A DNA stretch of 64,000 bases from Bordetella pertussis 18323 (GCF_000306945.1 NC_018518.1:558001-622000); one strand, 5' to 3'. Numbered from the stretch's first letter, positions 35,423-45,947 are shown. Translations and numbers: made by a program. Notes: a model not told the origin generated them from the letters alone.

Positions 35423-36835
35423 ATGAGTGCATCCGAATTTCCGCAACGATTGACGCAGGCGCTGGGCGCCGATGTGGTGGCGACCAGCCCGGCCGATATC
35501 GAACCCTGGCTGAGCGACTGGCGCGGCATCTACCGAGGCCAGGCCCAGGCGGTGGTGCGGCCGCGCACGACCGACGAAGTGGCGCGCTGCCTGGCGCTGT
35601 GCCAGCAGGCGGGCGTGCCGGTGGTGCCGCACGGCGGCAATACCGGCCTGTGCGGCGGCGCCACGCCGGACGCCGCGCAGGCCAACGTGGTGCTCAGCCT
35701 GGAGCGCATGAACGCGATCCGCGCGCTGGATACCGTGGCCAACACCATGGTGGCCGAGGCCGGCTGCATTCTGGGCAACCTGCGCCGCGCCGCCCAGGAC
35801 GCCAACCGCCTGCTGCCGTTGTCGCTGGCGGCCGAGGATTCTAGCCAGATCGGCGGCAACGTCGCCACCAACGCCGGCGGCGTCAACGTGGTGCGCTACG
35901 GGATGGCGCGCGAACTGGTGCTGGGCCTGGAGGCGGTGCTGCCCAACGGCGAAGTCCTGCACGGCCTGCGCACGCTGCGCAAGGACAACACCGGCTACGA
36001 CCTCAAGCAGCTGCTGATCGGCTCCGAAGGCACGCTGGGCGTGATCACCGCAGTGGCGCTGCGGCTGTTTCCGCGCGCCGACACGCGCACGGTGGTGCTG
36101 GCGGCGGTCGAGTCGCCGCGCCAGGCGCTGCAGCTGTACGAGCTGCTGTTCGAGCAATGCGGCGCGCGCCTGCAGGCCTTCGAGTACTTCAGCGGCGATT
36201 GCCTGGACCTGGTGCTCACGCATGTCGACGGCTTGCACGAGCCGTTCGCGCAGCGCTATCCCGCCTACGTGCTGGTCGAGCTGGCCGACACGATCGACGA
36301 GGCCGCGCTCAACGCCCTGGTCGAGGAGGTGATCGGTGCGGCGCTGGAGCGCGAGTTGTGCCTGGATGCGGCCGTGTCGGCTTCGCTGGCGCAATTGCAG
36401 ACGCTGTGGCGCCTGCGCGAGGAAATCTCGGAGGCGCAGCGCGCCGACGGGCCGCACCTCAAGCACGACGTGTCGCTGCCGATCGAGCGCATTCCCGAAT
36501 TCATGGAAACGGCCGAGGCGCGCGTGCGCGAACGCTATCCCGATATTCGGCCGTTCATCTTCGGCCATTTCGGCGACGGCAATCTCCACTACAACCTGTC
36601 GCGTCCGGCGGGCGCGCCGCGCGAGTGGGCGGCCGAGCAGGGCGATGCCGTGACCGACCTGGTGCTCGACGAGGTGCTGCGCTATGGCGGCAGCATCAGC
36701 GCCGAGCATGGCATCGGCCAGCTCAAGCGCGACCACTTCCTGCACAGCAAGGATCCGCTCGAACTGCGGCTGATGCGCGAGATCAAGCGGGTGCTGGATC
36801 CGGCCGGCATCATGAATCCGGGCAAGCTGCTGTAG
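35423..36835 (+). CDS. FAD-binding oxidoreductase (GlcD / D-2-hydroxyglutarate dehydrogenase type)
   Basis: The 470-residue flavoprotein has a PCMH FAD-binding domain: AVVRPRTTDEVARCLALCQ, VPHGGNTGLCGGATPD, SSQIGGNVATNAGGVNVVRYG. The C-terminal domain contains PFIFGHFGDGNLHYNLS and GSISAEHGIGQLKRD, the His-rich active site of D-2-hydroxyacid dehydrogenases. It probably oxidises a D-2-hydroxyacid such as D-2-hydroxyglutarate, D-lactate or glycolate. There is no Fe-S module, unlike the 1320-residue protein at 15351. It appears to form an operon with the GntR gene before it. Confidence 0.87.
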   Translation: MSASEFPQRLTQALGADVVATSPADIEPWLSDWRGIYRGQAQAVVRPRTTDEVARCLALCQQAGVPVVPHGGNTGLCGGATPDAAQANVVLSLERMNAIRALDTVANTMVAEAGCILGNLRRAAQDANRLLPLSLAAEDSSQIGGNVATNAGGVNVVRYGMARELVLGLEAVLPNGEVLHGLRTLRKDNTGYDLKQLLIGSEGTLGVITAVALRLFPRADTRTVVLAAVESPRQALQLYELLFEQCGARLQAFEYFSGDCLDLVLTHVDGLHEPFAQRYPAYVLVELADTIDEAALNALVEEVIGAALERELCLDAAVSASLAQLQTLWRLREEISEAQRADGPHLKHDVSLPIERIPEFMETAEARVRERYPDIRPFIFGHFGDGNLHYNLSRPAGAPREWAAEQGDAVTDLVLDEVLRYGGSISAEHGIGQLKRDHFLHSKDPLELRLMREIKRVLDPAGIMNPGKLL

Positions 36836-36845
36836 CCCCGCGCGA

Positions 36846-36910
36846 GCCGCCCGCATGCGGGCGGCGGCCGTCGTACGACTTTGCTGTGCCGGGCGCCCCT
36901 TGGGGCGCCC
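36846..36910. terminator. Two GC-rich hairpins after the FAD oxidoreductase
   Basis: A perfect 20-bp palindrome (GCCGCCCGCA plus its complement, 36846-36865) is followed by a second stem-loop (GGGCGCCCC / GGGGCGCCC, 36891-36910). The trailing sequence GTTGTCC has few T residues, so termination efficiency is uncertain. They separate the oxidoreductase from the aldehyde dehydrogenase. Confidence 0.55.
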
Positions 36911-36947
36911 GTTGTCCTACCCGTAGCCCTTACCTTGGAAGAGATCC

Positions 36948-38378
36948 ATGCACGCGAACTTCATTGACGGCGCCTGGCTGGACGGCGTCGACGCTCGGCC
37001 CAATATCAACCCCTCCAATCTGGCCGACGTGGTCGGCGACTACGCCCAGGCCGACGCCGCCCAGGCCGGCATGGCGATCGCGGCCGCCAGCGCGGCGGCC
37101 CATGCATGGGCCCGCAGCACCGGGCAGCGCCGCGCCGACGTGCTGGATGCCGTGGGCACCGAGTTGCTGGCGCGCAAGGAAGAGCTGGGGCGGCTGCTGT
37201 CGCGCGAAGAAGGCAAGACCCTGCCCGAAGGCGTAAGCGAGGTCACCCGCGCGGGCCACATCTTCAAATTCTTCGCCGGCGAGGCCTTGCGCATCCAGGG
37301 CGAGAAGCTGCCCATGACGCGCCCCGGCATCGAGGTCGACGTCACGCGCGAGCCGGTGGGCGTGGTGGGCATCATCGCGCCCTGGAATTTCCCGATCGCC
37401 ATCCCGGCCTGGAAGATCGCGCCCGCGCTGGCCTACGGCAACACCGTGGTGTTCAAGCCGGCCGACCTGGTGCCGGGCAGCGCCTGGGCGCTGGCCGAGA
37501 TCCTCAGCCGCGCCGGCCTGCCCGCCGGCGTGTTCAACCTGGTGATGGGGCGCGGCAGCGTGGTGGGCCAGGCGATCCTGGACGACCGGCGCGTCAATGC
37601 CATCAGCTTCACCGGCTCGGTGGCGACCGGCCGCCGCGTGGCCGAGGCCGCCATCGGCCGCATGGCCAAGGTGCAGCTGGAGATGGGCGGCAAGAACCCG
37701 CTGGTGGTGCTGAACGACGCCGACCTGAAGGTGGCCGTCGACTGCGCGGTCAACGGCGCGTTCTTTTCCACCGGCCAGCGCTGTACCGCGTCGAGCCGGC
37801 TCATCGTGCAGAAAGGCATCTACCCGCGTTTCGTCGAGGCGGTGCGGGAGCGCCTGCAGGGCCTGAAGGTCGACGATGCGCTGGCGCCGGGCACCGACAT
37901 CGGGCCGGTGGTCGACCGCAGCCAGTTCGACCAGAACCTGGCCTACATCGCCATCGGACGAGAAGAGGGGGCGCAGCTGGCCTGGGGAGGCGAGCCGCTC
38001 AAGCGCGCCAATGAGGGGTATTACCTGGCTCCGGCCTTGTTCGTCGATTGCGACAACAGCCTGCGCATCGCGCGCGAGGAGATCTTCGGCCCGGTCGCGG
38101 CGGTGATTCCGGTCGACAGCTACGAGCAGGCGCTGGAAGTGGCCAACGATACGGAGTTCGGGTTGTCGTCGGGCATCGTCACCACCTCGCTGCGGCACGC
38201 CACGCATTTCAAGCGCGAATCGCAGGCCGGCATGGTCATGGTCAACTGCCCCACCGCGGGGGTGGACTATCACGTGCCGTTCGGCGGCCGCAAGGGGTCC
38301 AGCTACGGGCCGCGCGAACAGGGCCGCCATGCGGCCGAGTTCTACACCTCGGTCAAGACCGCCTACACGGCGGCCTGA
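36948..38378 (+). CDS. NAD(P)-dependent aldehyde dehydrogenase (2-oxoglutarate semialdehyde dehydrogenase-like)
   Basis: The 476-residue ALDH-superfamily enzyme has IIAPWNFPIAIPAWKIAPAL, the cofactor motif SFTGSVATGRRVAEAA, catalytic Glu in QLEMGGKNPLVVL and catalytic Cys in FFSTGQRCTASSRLI. The N-terminal FIDGAWLDGVDARPNINPSN and the CTASSR context resemble enzymes oxidising 2-oxoglutarate semialdehyde (sugar-acid and hydroxyproline routes), but succinate-semialdehyde-type activity cannot be excluded. It follows a 2-hydroxyacid dehydrogenase and is convergent with thiC. Confidence 0.85.
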   Translation: MHANFIDGAWLDGVDARPNINPSNLADVVGDYAQADAAQAGMAIAAASAAAHAWARSTGQRRADVLDAVGTELLARKEELGRLLSREEGKTLPEGVSEVTRAGHIFKFFAGEALRIQGEKLPMTRPGIEVDVTREPVGVVGIIAPWNFPIAIPAWKIAPALAYGNTVVFKPADLVPGSAWALAEILSRAGLPAGVFNLVMGRGSVVGQAILDDRRVNAISFTGSVATGRRVAEAAIGRMAKVQLEMGGKNPLVVLNDADLKVAVDCAVNGAFFSTGQRCTASSRLIVQKGIYPRFVEAVRERLQGLKVDDALAPGTDIGPVVDRSQFDQNLAYIAIGREEGAQLAWGGEPLKRANEGYYLAPALFVDCDNSLRIAREEIFGPVAAVIPVDSYEQALEVANDTEFGLSSGIVTTSLRHATHFKRESQAGMVMVNCPTAGVDYHVPFGGRKGSSYGPREQGRHAAEFYTSVKTAYTAA

Positions 38379-38383
38379 CCCGC

Positions 38384-38412
38384 ATGGCCCGGCTCGGCGA
38401 GCCGGGCCATGC
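38384..38412. terminator. Hairpin between the convergent aldehyde dehydrogenase and thiC genes
   Basis: CATGGCCCGGCT and AGCCGGGCCATG form a 12-bp perfect stem around a five-base loop, placed 5 bases after the dehydrogenase stop and 7 bases after the thiC end. It probably serves both genes. Its sequence is unrelated to the 28-bp palindrome family. Confidence 0.7.
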
Positions 38413-38419
38413 CCGGCGC

Positions 38420-40345
<1,926 letters not shown>

Positions 40346-40412
40346 TCAAGAAGGTTTGGAGCCGAATCGGGATGGATTCCGCGCTGGCGCAAGGGCCGGC
40401 AACTGGAATACG

Positions 40413-40501
40413 CTCCCAGCATCGGCATTATCCGTACTGGTACGAAGGGACTCTCTCAACACGCTGCCGGCCTTGAAGGCGGGACAGCGAGTACCCCTGC
40501 G
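40413..40501 (-). promoter_or_regulatory. TPP riboswitch (THI element) of thiC
   Basis: Read on the minus strand, the leader has the 5' element AGGGGTACT, a TTGAGAGAGTCCCTT segment carrying the TGAGA core, and then GGATAATGCCGATGCTGGGA. These match the THI-box aptamer that binds thiamine pyrophosphate. It ends about 80 bases before the thiC start codon. Ligand binding would lower thiC expression. A TATACT -10 candidate lies just upstream at 40511-40516 (minus strand). Confidence 0.88.
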
Positions 40502-40651
40502 TGATCCTGGAGTATAGGCCGTATTGCGTCTTTACATCTGGAAGCAGTCTCGACTATCGGCCTTGCGTGGGGACCTGTACACTTTTTTGTAACGCCGTGG
40601 CCAGCGCGTCCGGCGCGTCAGCCTCTCTGCAAACTGAAGAAGGAAACCATC

Positions 40652-41218
40652 ATGCAACTGACCATTCGCAAACTGGCTTACACGCTGGCTTTTTCCACGC
40701 TGGTGCTGGCCGGATGCACCACCGCGTCCAAGAAGACCGACGGCCAGGCGGCCACGCCGGCGGACCAGGCTTCCTCGCAGCAGGCGAGCGCGGCGTCGGT
40801 CGAGTTCTACGTGGCTCAGGCCAAGGCCGGCGACGGCCTGATGGAAGTCAAGGTGCCGGATGGTTCGCTCTACATGCAACGGCAGCCGGTCCTGACTCGC
40901 GCCGATCTCACCGAGGCGGCCGCGCTGGTCGACCGCCAGGGCCAGAACTTCGTGGGCCTGCGTTTCACCGAGGCGGGCGCCCGCAAGCTGAATGACATCA
41001 GCAGCAAGAATATCGGCAATATGCTGGCATTGGTGATCGATCGCGAACTGGTCGCCGCCCCGCGCATCGCCGAGCCCCTGAACCGCGGCGTGCTGGCCTT
41101 CGGCGTGCCGTCGGCCAAGGCGGCCTCGGAAATCGCCGCCAAGATCCGTGGCGACGCCGGCGCGCCCGCGGCCGGCGTGCCGGCCGCGCCGGCCCCCAAG
41201 CCGGCTCCCAAGCCTTGA
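40652..41218 (+). CDS. Lipoprotein with a SecD-like domain
   Basis: The 188-residue protein has a lipoprotein signal (KLAYTLAFSTLVLAGC, lipobox LAGC) and a low-complexity linker. A domain resembling the SecDF periplasmic P1 head region follows: LTRADLTEAAALVDRQGQN, FVGLRFTEAGARKLNDIS, MLALVIDRELVAAPRIAEPL. It ends in a Pro/Ala/Lys tail (APAPKPAPKP). True SecD has membrane helices, absent here. An envelope role, perhaps linked to protein translocation, is only an inference. It is transcribed away from thiC. Confidence 0.7.
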   Translation: MQLTIRKLAYTLAFSTLVLAGCTTASKKTDGQAATPADQASSQQASAASVEFYVAQAKAGDGLMEVKVPDGSLYMQRQPVLTRADLTEAAALVDRQGQNFVGLRFTEAGARKLNDISSKNIGNMLALVIDRELVAAPRIAEPLNRGVLAFGVPSAKAASEIAAKIRGDAGAPAAGVPAAPAPKPAPKP

Positions 41219-41259
41219 GCCCGGGCCGGCCGTTCGCGGCCGGCCGGCGCAAACCGGGA

Positions 41260-41282
41260 CAGCCTTGCGGGGCTGCCTTTTT
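41260..41282 (+). terminator. Intrinsic terminator of the lipoprotein gene
   Basis: CAGCC and GGCTG flank a six-base loop, followed by CCTTTTT. It stands 42 bases after the stop and 79 bases before the restriction endonuclease start. Confidence 0.65.
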
Positions 41283-41360
41283 CATGGATGGGCAAGCCGT
41301 GGGGCGGCCGTGCCCGTCGCCCGCCATGGCGTCGGCGAGCGTGTTGTACAGTGCCCCCCT

Positions 41361-42311
41361 ATGCTTACCACCTCTGATCCCTTGCCCCATCCCTTGCCCC
41401 ATCCCTTGCTGCACGATGGCGTCGTGGCGGCCGTGGTGCGGCTGTGCGCCGACGCCACCCTCGACTTTCCCGCGCGTTGCGCCCGCCTGGAAGCGGCCAT
41501 CCGCGCCTGCACGCGCGACCAGATCATCGAGCACCTGCAGCACGGCGGCGTGATTTCCGAATGCATCGGCCACGATTCGTCGGAAGAGAAACTGCTGGCC
41601 AAGTACAGCGATGTGCTGCTGGCGTGCGCGCTGGGCGAGCTCGGTTTCCAGGCCCGGGTGCTGGCCGAGCGCAGCGATGCCGCGGACGTCTATGCGGAAT
41701 GCGGCGACCAGCGCATCGTGGGCGATGGCAAGATCTTCCGCCTGAGCCGCACGGCCCTCAATCCCAAGGACTACAAGGTGCCGTCGCTGAAGAAGTGGCG
41801 CCAGGGTGTCGGCTACAGCGCCGATTATTCGGTGCTGCTGGCGCCGTCGTTCCAGTATCCGTTGAGCCGCAGCCAGCTGTACGCGCAGGCGATTGACAAC
41901 AATGTGCTGCTGCTGTCGTTCGAGCAACTGGCATTCCTGGTGCGGCACCACCAGCCCGGCCGCGATTATCGTCCGCTGTGGGAGTACGCAGGCACGCGCG
42001 CAGGCCAGGATACGGCGGCCTGGAAAGAGGCGCGTCAGTACTGGCATGGGCTGAACCAGCTGGTGGCCCGCCTGGCGGGCCAGACCGAGCAGGCGCTGCG
42101 CGACAGCTATGCCGCGCGGCGCCAGCTGCTGCAGCGCCAGTTCGACGACGAGATCGCCCACTGGGACGCCGAGGCGCAGCGCATACGCGGTCTCAGCCGC
42201 GAGCAGGCCATTGCGGAACTGCTGGTCAGCAAGAAGATCCAGGCCCGCGTGGACCTGATGCGCGGGGCGCAGCGCCAGCTGACCCTGCAACTGGACGATG
42301 CGCGCGCCTAG
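41361..42311 (+). CDS. HindIII-family type II restriction endonuclease
   Basis: The 316-residue protein aligns, from memory, over most of its length with HindIII (300 residues, cuts AAGCTT). Matching stretches are DSSEEKLLAKYSDVLLACAL, RSDAADVYAECGDQRIVGDG, KIFRLSRTALNPKDYKV, APSFQYPLSRSQLYAQAI and NVLLLSFEQLAFL. The active-site pair Asp122/Lys124 (VGDGKIF) corresponds to the D-A-K of HindIII. HindIII isoschizomers named BpeI and BbrI have, as I recall, been described from Bordetella. The N terminus has a 12-base tandem repeat coding for PLPH. No methyltransferase is adjacent: a truncated IS1002 begins 17 bases downstream. Confidence 0.87.
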   Translation: MLTTSDPLPHPLPHPLLHDGVVAAVVRLCADATLDFPARCARLEAAIRACTRDQIIEHLQHGGVISECIGHDSSEEKLLAKYSDVLLACALGELGFQARVLAERSDAADVYAECGDQRIVGDGKIFRLSRTALNPKDYKVPSLKKWRQGVGYSADYSVLLAPSFQYPLSRSQLYAQAIDNNVLLLSFEQLAFLVRHHQPGRDYRPLWEYAGTRAGQDTAAWKEARQYWHGLNQLVARLAGQTEQALRDSYAARRQLLQRQFDDEIAHWDAEAQRIRGLSREQAIAELLVSKKIQARVDLMRGAQRQLTLQLDDARA

Positions 42312-42323
42312 GCGCGCCTGGCG

Positions 42324-43242
42324 CTAGTTGTCGATTCTCAATAGGTTATTCACATCTGGGATACGCGTGATGGGTGGCTGATGTCCGAGAGCGGAGTGTG
42401 GCCGATACCAGTTGTAGCGGTCAATGAAGGGCTGCAAGGCAGCCTGTCGTTCGGCTGAGCTCGTGTAGGGCCTGGCGTATGCCCACTCCCGTAAGCAGGT
42501 CTGCACGAGGCGCTCGGCCTTGCCGTTGGTCTTGGGGGTGTAGGGGCGGGTGCGGATGTGACGGATTCCCAGCTCCACGCACACCGCCCGAAAGGTCCTG
42601 GAGACGTAGCCGCTGCCGTTGTCGGTCATCACGCGGTCGATGCGCACGCCCAGACTGGCGTAGTAGGCGGTGGCTTGGCGCAGGAACTCAGCGCACTGAT
42701 CGCCGCCTTCATCGTCGAGGATGCGAGCAAAGGACACGCGCGAGAAGTCATCGATGGCCAGGTGCACAGCGTCCCAGCCAATGCCGCGGTTGCGGTTCTG
42801 GGCCCGATCGCCGGTGATGCGATGGCCCACGCCCCGGATGCGGCCCAGCCGCTTGGTGTCGATGTGCAGCAGCTCGCCTGGGCTGGCGCGTTCATAGCGG
42901 CGCACCGGCGCCGGCGGCTCCAACGAGGCGAGTCGACTCAGGCCGATGCGTTCCATATACCGCGCCACGGTGGCCAGGCTGCGGCCGGCTTCACGCGCGA
43001 TGCGCCACAGCGGCAGACGCTGGCGGCGCTGCTGGGCGAAGTGCTCAACCTGCTCGGGCGCACAGGCCTTCGGGCTGCGGTGCGGGCGAGAACTGCGGTC
43101 AAGCAGGCCGTCCAGACCTTCGCTTCGGAAGCGGGCAAGCCACTTGTAACCGGTGCGCAGGCTCACCCCTGCCGCCTGGCTGGCCTGCCTCATCGTCCAG
43201 TTCTGTTGCATCACCCTGTTAACAAGAAGGGCTCGACCTAGT
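42324..43242 (-). pseudogene. IS1002 transposase, N-terminally truncated
   Basis: The remaining frame begins LGRALLVNRVMQQNWTMRQA, runs through the helix-turn-helix ASQAAGVSLRTGYKWLARF and the DDE core (Asp in LLHIDTKRLG, Asp in VMTDNGSGY, Glu in NGKAERLVQ), and ends LLRIDN. The stop TAG is in the flanking CTAG. The first residues and the IS1002 start codon are lost; the frame is open into the IS481 end, so a fusion product is possible but probably inactive for IS1002. Confidence 0.85.
42329..43242 (-). mobile_element. IS1002, truncated at its 5' end by IS481
   Basis: One terminal repeat is present (TGTCGATTCTCAATAGGTTA at 42329), flanked by GCTAGT. The element runs about 914 bp and then stops at IS481 copy 3. 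Complete IS1002 is about 1040 bp as I recall, so roughly 125 bp, including the other terminal repeat and the transposase start, are missing. They do not reappear beyond IS481. Confidence 0.88.
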
Positions 43243-44188
43243 TGTGAACTGTCAATAGGTTGTATTCGTCCAGGTTGAGTCTGGAGATGGGTACAGCGCG
43301 CCCGATGCCTTGGTGGGGTCGATGCCAGTTGTAGTGGTGTAGCCAGGATTTCATGGCATCGGCTCGGTGTTGGGAGTTCTGGTAGGTGTGAGCGTAAGCC
43401 CACTCACGCAAGGCCGACTGGATGAAGCGTTCGGCCTTGCCATTGGTCTGTGGGCGGTAAGGTCGGGTAAAGCGGTGCTTGATGCCCAGCTCATGGCACA
43501 GCGCGGCGAAGGCGCGGCTGCGAAAGGCCGAGCCATTGTCGGTGAGCAAGCGCTGGATGGTCACGCCCAGGCGCTGGTAGTAGGCCACTGCGTCCTTGAG
43601 GAACTGGACGGCGCTGGGGAAGCGCTCGTCGGGGTGGATGTCGGTGAAGGCCACGCGGGCGTGGTCATCGATGGCCACGAAGACGAAGTCCCAGCCGGCC
43701 CCCTCAACGGTATCGCGTCGGTTGCCCGTGACCCGGTGGCCAGGGCGCTGGATACGTCCCAGCTTCTTGATGTCGATGTGCAGCAGATCGCCGGGGGCCT
43801 GATGCTCGTAGCGCACCACCGGCTCGGCCGGCTCCAGGTCGGCCAGGTGCGACAGACCGGCGCGGGCCAGGACGCGGCTGACGGTGCTGGCTGACACGCC
43901 CAGCGCCTGGGCGATGCGCGCTTGGGTCAGCCGCTTGCGGCGCAGCTCCACGATAGCCAGCGCCTTGGCCGGCGCAATCGCTCGGGGCGAGACCGTCGGG
44001 CGCGAGGACGCATCGGCCAAGCCCGCCTGGCCCTGAGCCAGGAAGCGGCCCAGCCATTTGCGCACAGTCGGCGCGGTGACCCCATAGGCGCGGGCCGCTT
44101 CAGACACACAAACTTGATGGGCGATCAATTGCTGGACCATTTCGAGTCGACGTAGGAAGGTCAATCGGGCATGCTTATGGGTGTTCAT
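43238..44188 (-). CDS. IS481 transposase (copy 3)
   Basis: The 316-residue protein matches copies 1 and 2 except Ser for Pro at residue 29 (VCVSEAARA) and a C-terminal Asn instead of Ser. The last residue is set by the junction because the stop codon lies in the flanking CTAG. All three catalytic acids are present. Confidence 0.95.
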   Translation of the reverse strand: MNTHKHARLTFLRRLEMVQQLIAHQVCVSEAARAYGVTAPTVRKWLGRFLAQGQAGLADASSRPTVSPRAIAPAKALAIVELRRKRLTQARIAQALGVSASTVSRVLARAGLSHLADLEPAEPVVRYEHQAPGDLLHIDIKKLGRIQRPGHRVTGNRRDTVEGAGWDFVFVAIDDHARVAFTDIHPDERFPSAVQFLKDAVAYYQRLGVTIQRLLTDNGSAFRSRAFAALCHELGIKHRFTRPYRPQTNGKAERFIQSALREWAYAHTYQNSQHRADAMKSWLHHYNWHRPHQGIGRAVPISRLNLDEYNLLTVHN

Positions 44189-44285
44189 CCGGCCGAGCTC
44201 CTTGAGTGAACTGGGGGGTTGGCGATTTCCAGTTTCTCAAATCCGGTTCGGATGAACCATGCATACAACCTATTGAATCTTCACA
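43243..44285 (-). mobile_element. IS481, copy 3 (inserted in IS1002)
   Basis: The 1043-bp element lies in reverse orientation. The left flank CCTAGT (43237-43242) is native IS1002 sequence, the right flank CCTAGG (44286-44291) is the end of the SDR gene. The hexamers differ and no IS1002 sequence exists on the right. This copy is therefore a recombination joint. It has small differences from copies 1 and 2, including one in the leader (CCGAGC for CCGGGC, plus strand 44190-44195). Confidence 0.95.
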
Positions 44286-44286
44286 C

Positions 44287-45084
44287 CTAGGCCGCGGTCC
44301 AGCCGCCGTCGATGGGCAGGGTGGCGCCCGTGATGTCGCGTCCGGCATCGCTGCACAGGAAGGCGACCAGGGCCGCCACGTTTTCCATGGCGACGAAGCG
44401 GCCGGTGGGTTGGCGCGCGGCCAGGTATTCGCGTTCGGCCTGTTCCTGCGCGACGCCGTCGCGCCGCGCGATCTCGGTGATGCGGCCGACGATGGCCGGC
44501 GTGGGCGCGGTTCCCGGCGCGACGGCGTTGCTGGTGATGCCGCTGGCGGCGGTTTCCACGGCCAGCGCGCGGGTCAGTCCCAGCAGGGCGGTCTTGGTGG
44601 TGACGTAGCCGACCCGGTTGGCCGCGGCTCCCGCGCCATAGACCGACGACAGATTGATGATGCGGCCCCAGCCCTGCGCCAGCATGCCCGGCAGCGCCAG
44701 GCGGGCGAGGTGGAACGCCGCCGACAGGTTGACGGCCAGCGACTCGTCCCAGTGGGCGCGCGGCAGTTCATGGGCCGGCTCGAAATGGCGCACCACGGCG
44801 TTGTTGACCAGGATGTCCAGGCGCGGCAGCTCGGCCAGCGCCTGGGCCGCCATGGCCTCGATCTGGTCCACGTCCCGCAGGTCGGCCTGCAGCAGCAGCA
44901 CCCGCACGCCGTGCTCGCGCGCCAGGGCGGCTTGCGCCTGGCGGGCGCTTTCGTTGGCCTGCAGGCAGTGCATCACGATGTCGGCGCCGGAACGGGCCAG
45001 CGTATCGGCGATGGCCAGCCCCAGTCCGGCCTCGGCGCCGGTGATCAGGGCGCAGCGCCCGTGTAGCGGGCGGGCCGGGTTCAT
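44287..45084 (-). CDS. Short-chain dehydrogenase/reductase (3-hydroxybutyrate dehydrogenase-like)
   Basis: The 265-residue SDR has the cofactor motif ITGAEAGLGLAIA, the ILVNNAVV strand, active-site Ser in IINLSSVYG and the YxxxK pair in GYVTTKTALLGLTRAL. The C-terminal GATLPIDGGWTAA is standard. It probably oxidises or reduces a 3-hydroxyacid or similar alcohol; the substrate is not determined. Its stop codon TAG is part of the CTAG that flanks IS481, so the natural end may have been preserved by chance or created by the junction. The start overlaps the lactonase-like gene (ATGA). Confidence 0.85.
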   Translation of the reverse strand: MNPARPLHGRCALITGAEAGLGLAIADTLARSGADIVMHCLQANESARQAQAALAREHGVRVLLLQADLRDVDQIEAMAAQALAELPRLDILVNNAVVRHFEPAHELPRAHWDESLAVNLSAAFHLARLALPGMLAQGWGRIINLSSVYGAGAAANRVGYVTTKTALLGLTRALAVETAASGITSNAVAPGTAPTPAIVGRITEIARRDGVAQEQAEREYLAARQPTGRFVAMENVAALVAFLCSDAGRDITGATLPIDGGWTAA

Positions 45085-45906
45085 GCCGCCTCCGGCACGA
45101 GCCCGTCGGGCGTGGGAGCGACGTCCAGCCGCACCACCTTGCCATGCAGCTCGGGCGAAGGCGCGGGGTAGCGCTGCATCACCTGTGGATCATGGCCCGG
45201 CACGATATGCGCCTCGGAGTCCGCCAGCCGCCGGACGGTGTGGTAGCCCTCCAGCATGTCGCCCACGTGGTAGACCGCCGGGAAGGGCGCGTCGTGGCCG
45301 ATATTGCCGTAGAGATGGCTGGCATCGGAAGCCAGCACGCCAGCCGCGCTGCGTCCAGACGCGCACGATCTGCAGGCCGCCGGTGTGGCCGCCGACCAGG
45401 TGCAGCGACAGCCCGGGCGCCAGTTCGGTCTGGCCGTTGTGAAAGCTGACCCGGCCGGCATAGACCTTGCGCACGAACCCGACCACGTCCTCGACGTCGT
45501 AGGGGTGGCGCAACGGCCCATGGCACATGCAGCGCCCGGTGGCGTAGGCCGGCTCGGCGTCCTGCACATGGAAGGTGGCGGCGGGGAAGTCGCCCAGCGT
45601 GCCCGCGTGGTCGTAGTGCAGGTGGGTGAGGATCACGTCGCGCACCTGTGTCGCGTCGATGCCGATGAGGGCCAGGCCCTGCGCCGGGCGCATCAGCAGC
45701 TCGCGGCCGCGCTGGCGCGCCGCGTCTTCGGCGAAGCCGGTGTCCACCACATAGACCTCGTCGCCGCGGCGCAGCGCCCACACGTAGTAATCGAGATCGG
45801 ATTCGGCATCGTGGAAATCCACCTTGCCCAGATAGTTGTCGGCCGCGATCCGGCCGCTATGGCGCGCGTAGCGGATGGCGTACACGTCAAAAGGCGCACA
45901 GTTCAA
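45081..45906 (-). pseudogene. Metallo-beta-lactamase-fold hydrolase (lactonase-like) with a frameshift
   Basis: The gene starts at TTG 45906 behind GGAGGAGAC. The first two-thirds encode a metallo-beta-lactamase fold like N-acyl-homoserine lactonases: VVDTGFAEDAARQRG, the zinc motif ILTHLHYDHAGTLGDF and LVGGHTGGLQIV. An extra G near 45345 shifts the frame. The correct ending, AGVLASDASHLYGNIG with VPGHDPQVMQRYPAP carrying the last metal ligands, continues in another frame to 45081. Without the extra base the protein would be 274 residues. It belongs to the island that includes a carboxymuconolactone decarboxylase-like gene. Confidence 0.87.
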
Positions 45907-45947
45907 GGTGTCTCCTCCAGGCTGGATGACGTTTGGGATCTTATAAA

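Noticed and set aside
36846..36865. Perfect GC palindrome as another member of the 28-bp family
   Set aside because: Its sequence (GCCGCCCGCA plus complement) is unrelated and it lies between tandem, not convergent, genes.
41379..41409. 12-base tandem repeat as a possible CRISPR or regulatory repeat
   Set aside because: Only two and a half units with no spacers; it simply codes for PLPHPLPHPL at the start of the endonuclease.
44206..45066. Plus-strand open frame of 286 codons starting in IS481
   Set aside because: It begins in the IS481 leader and continues antisense to the SDR gene; no family features.
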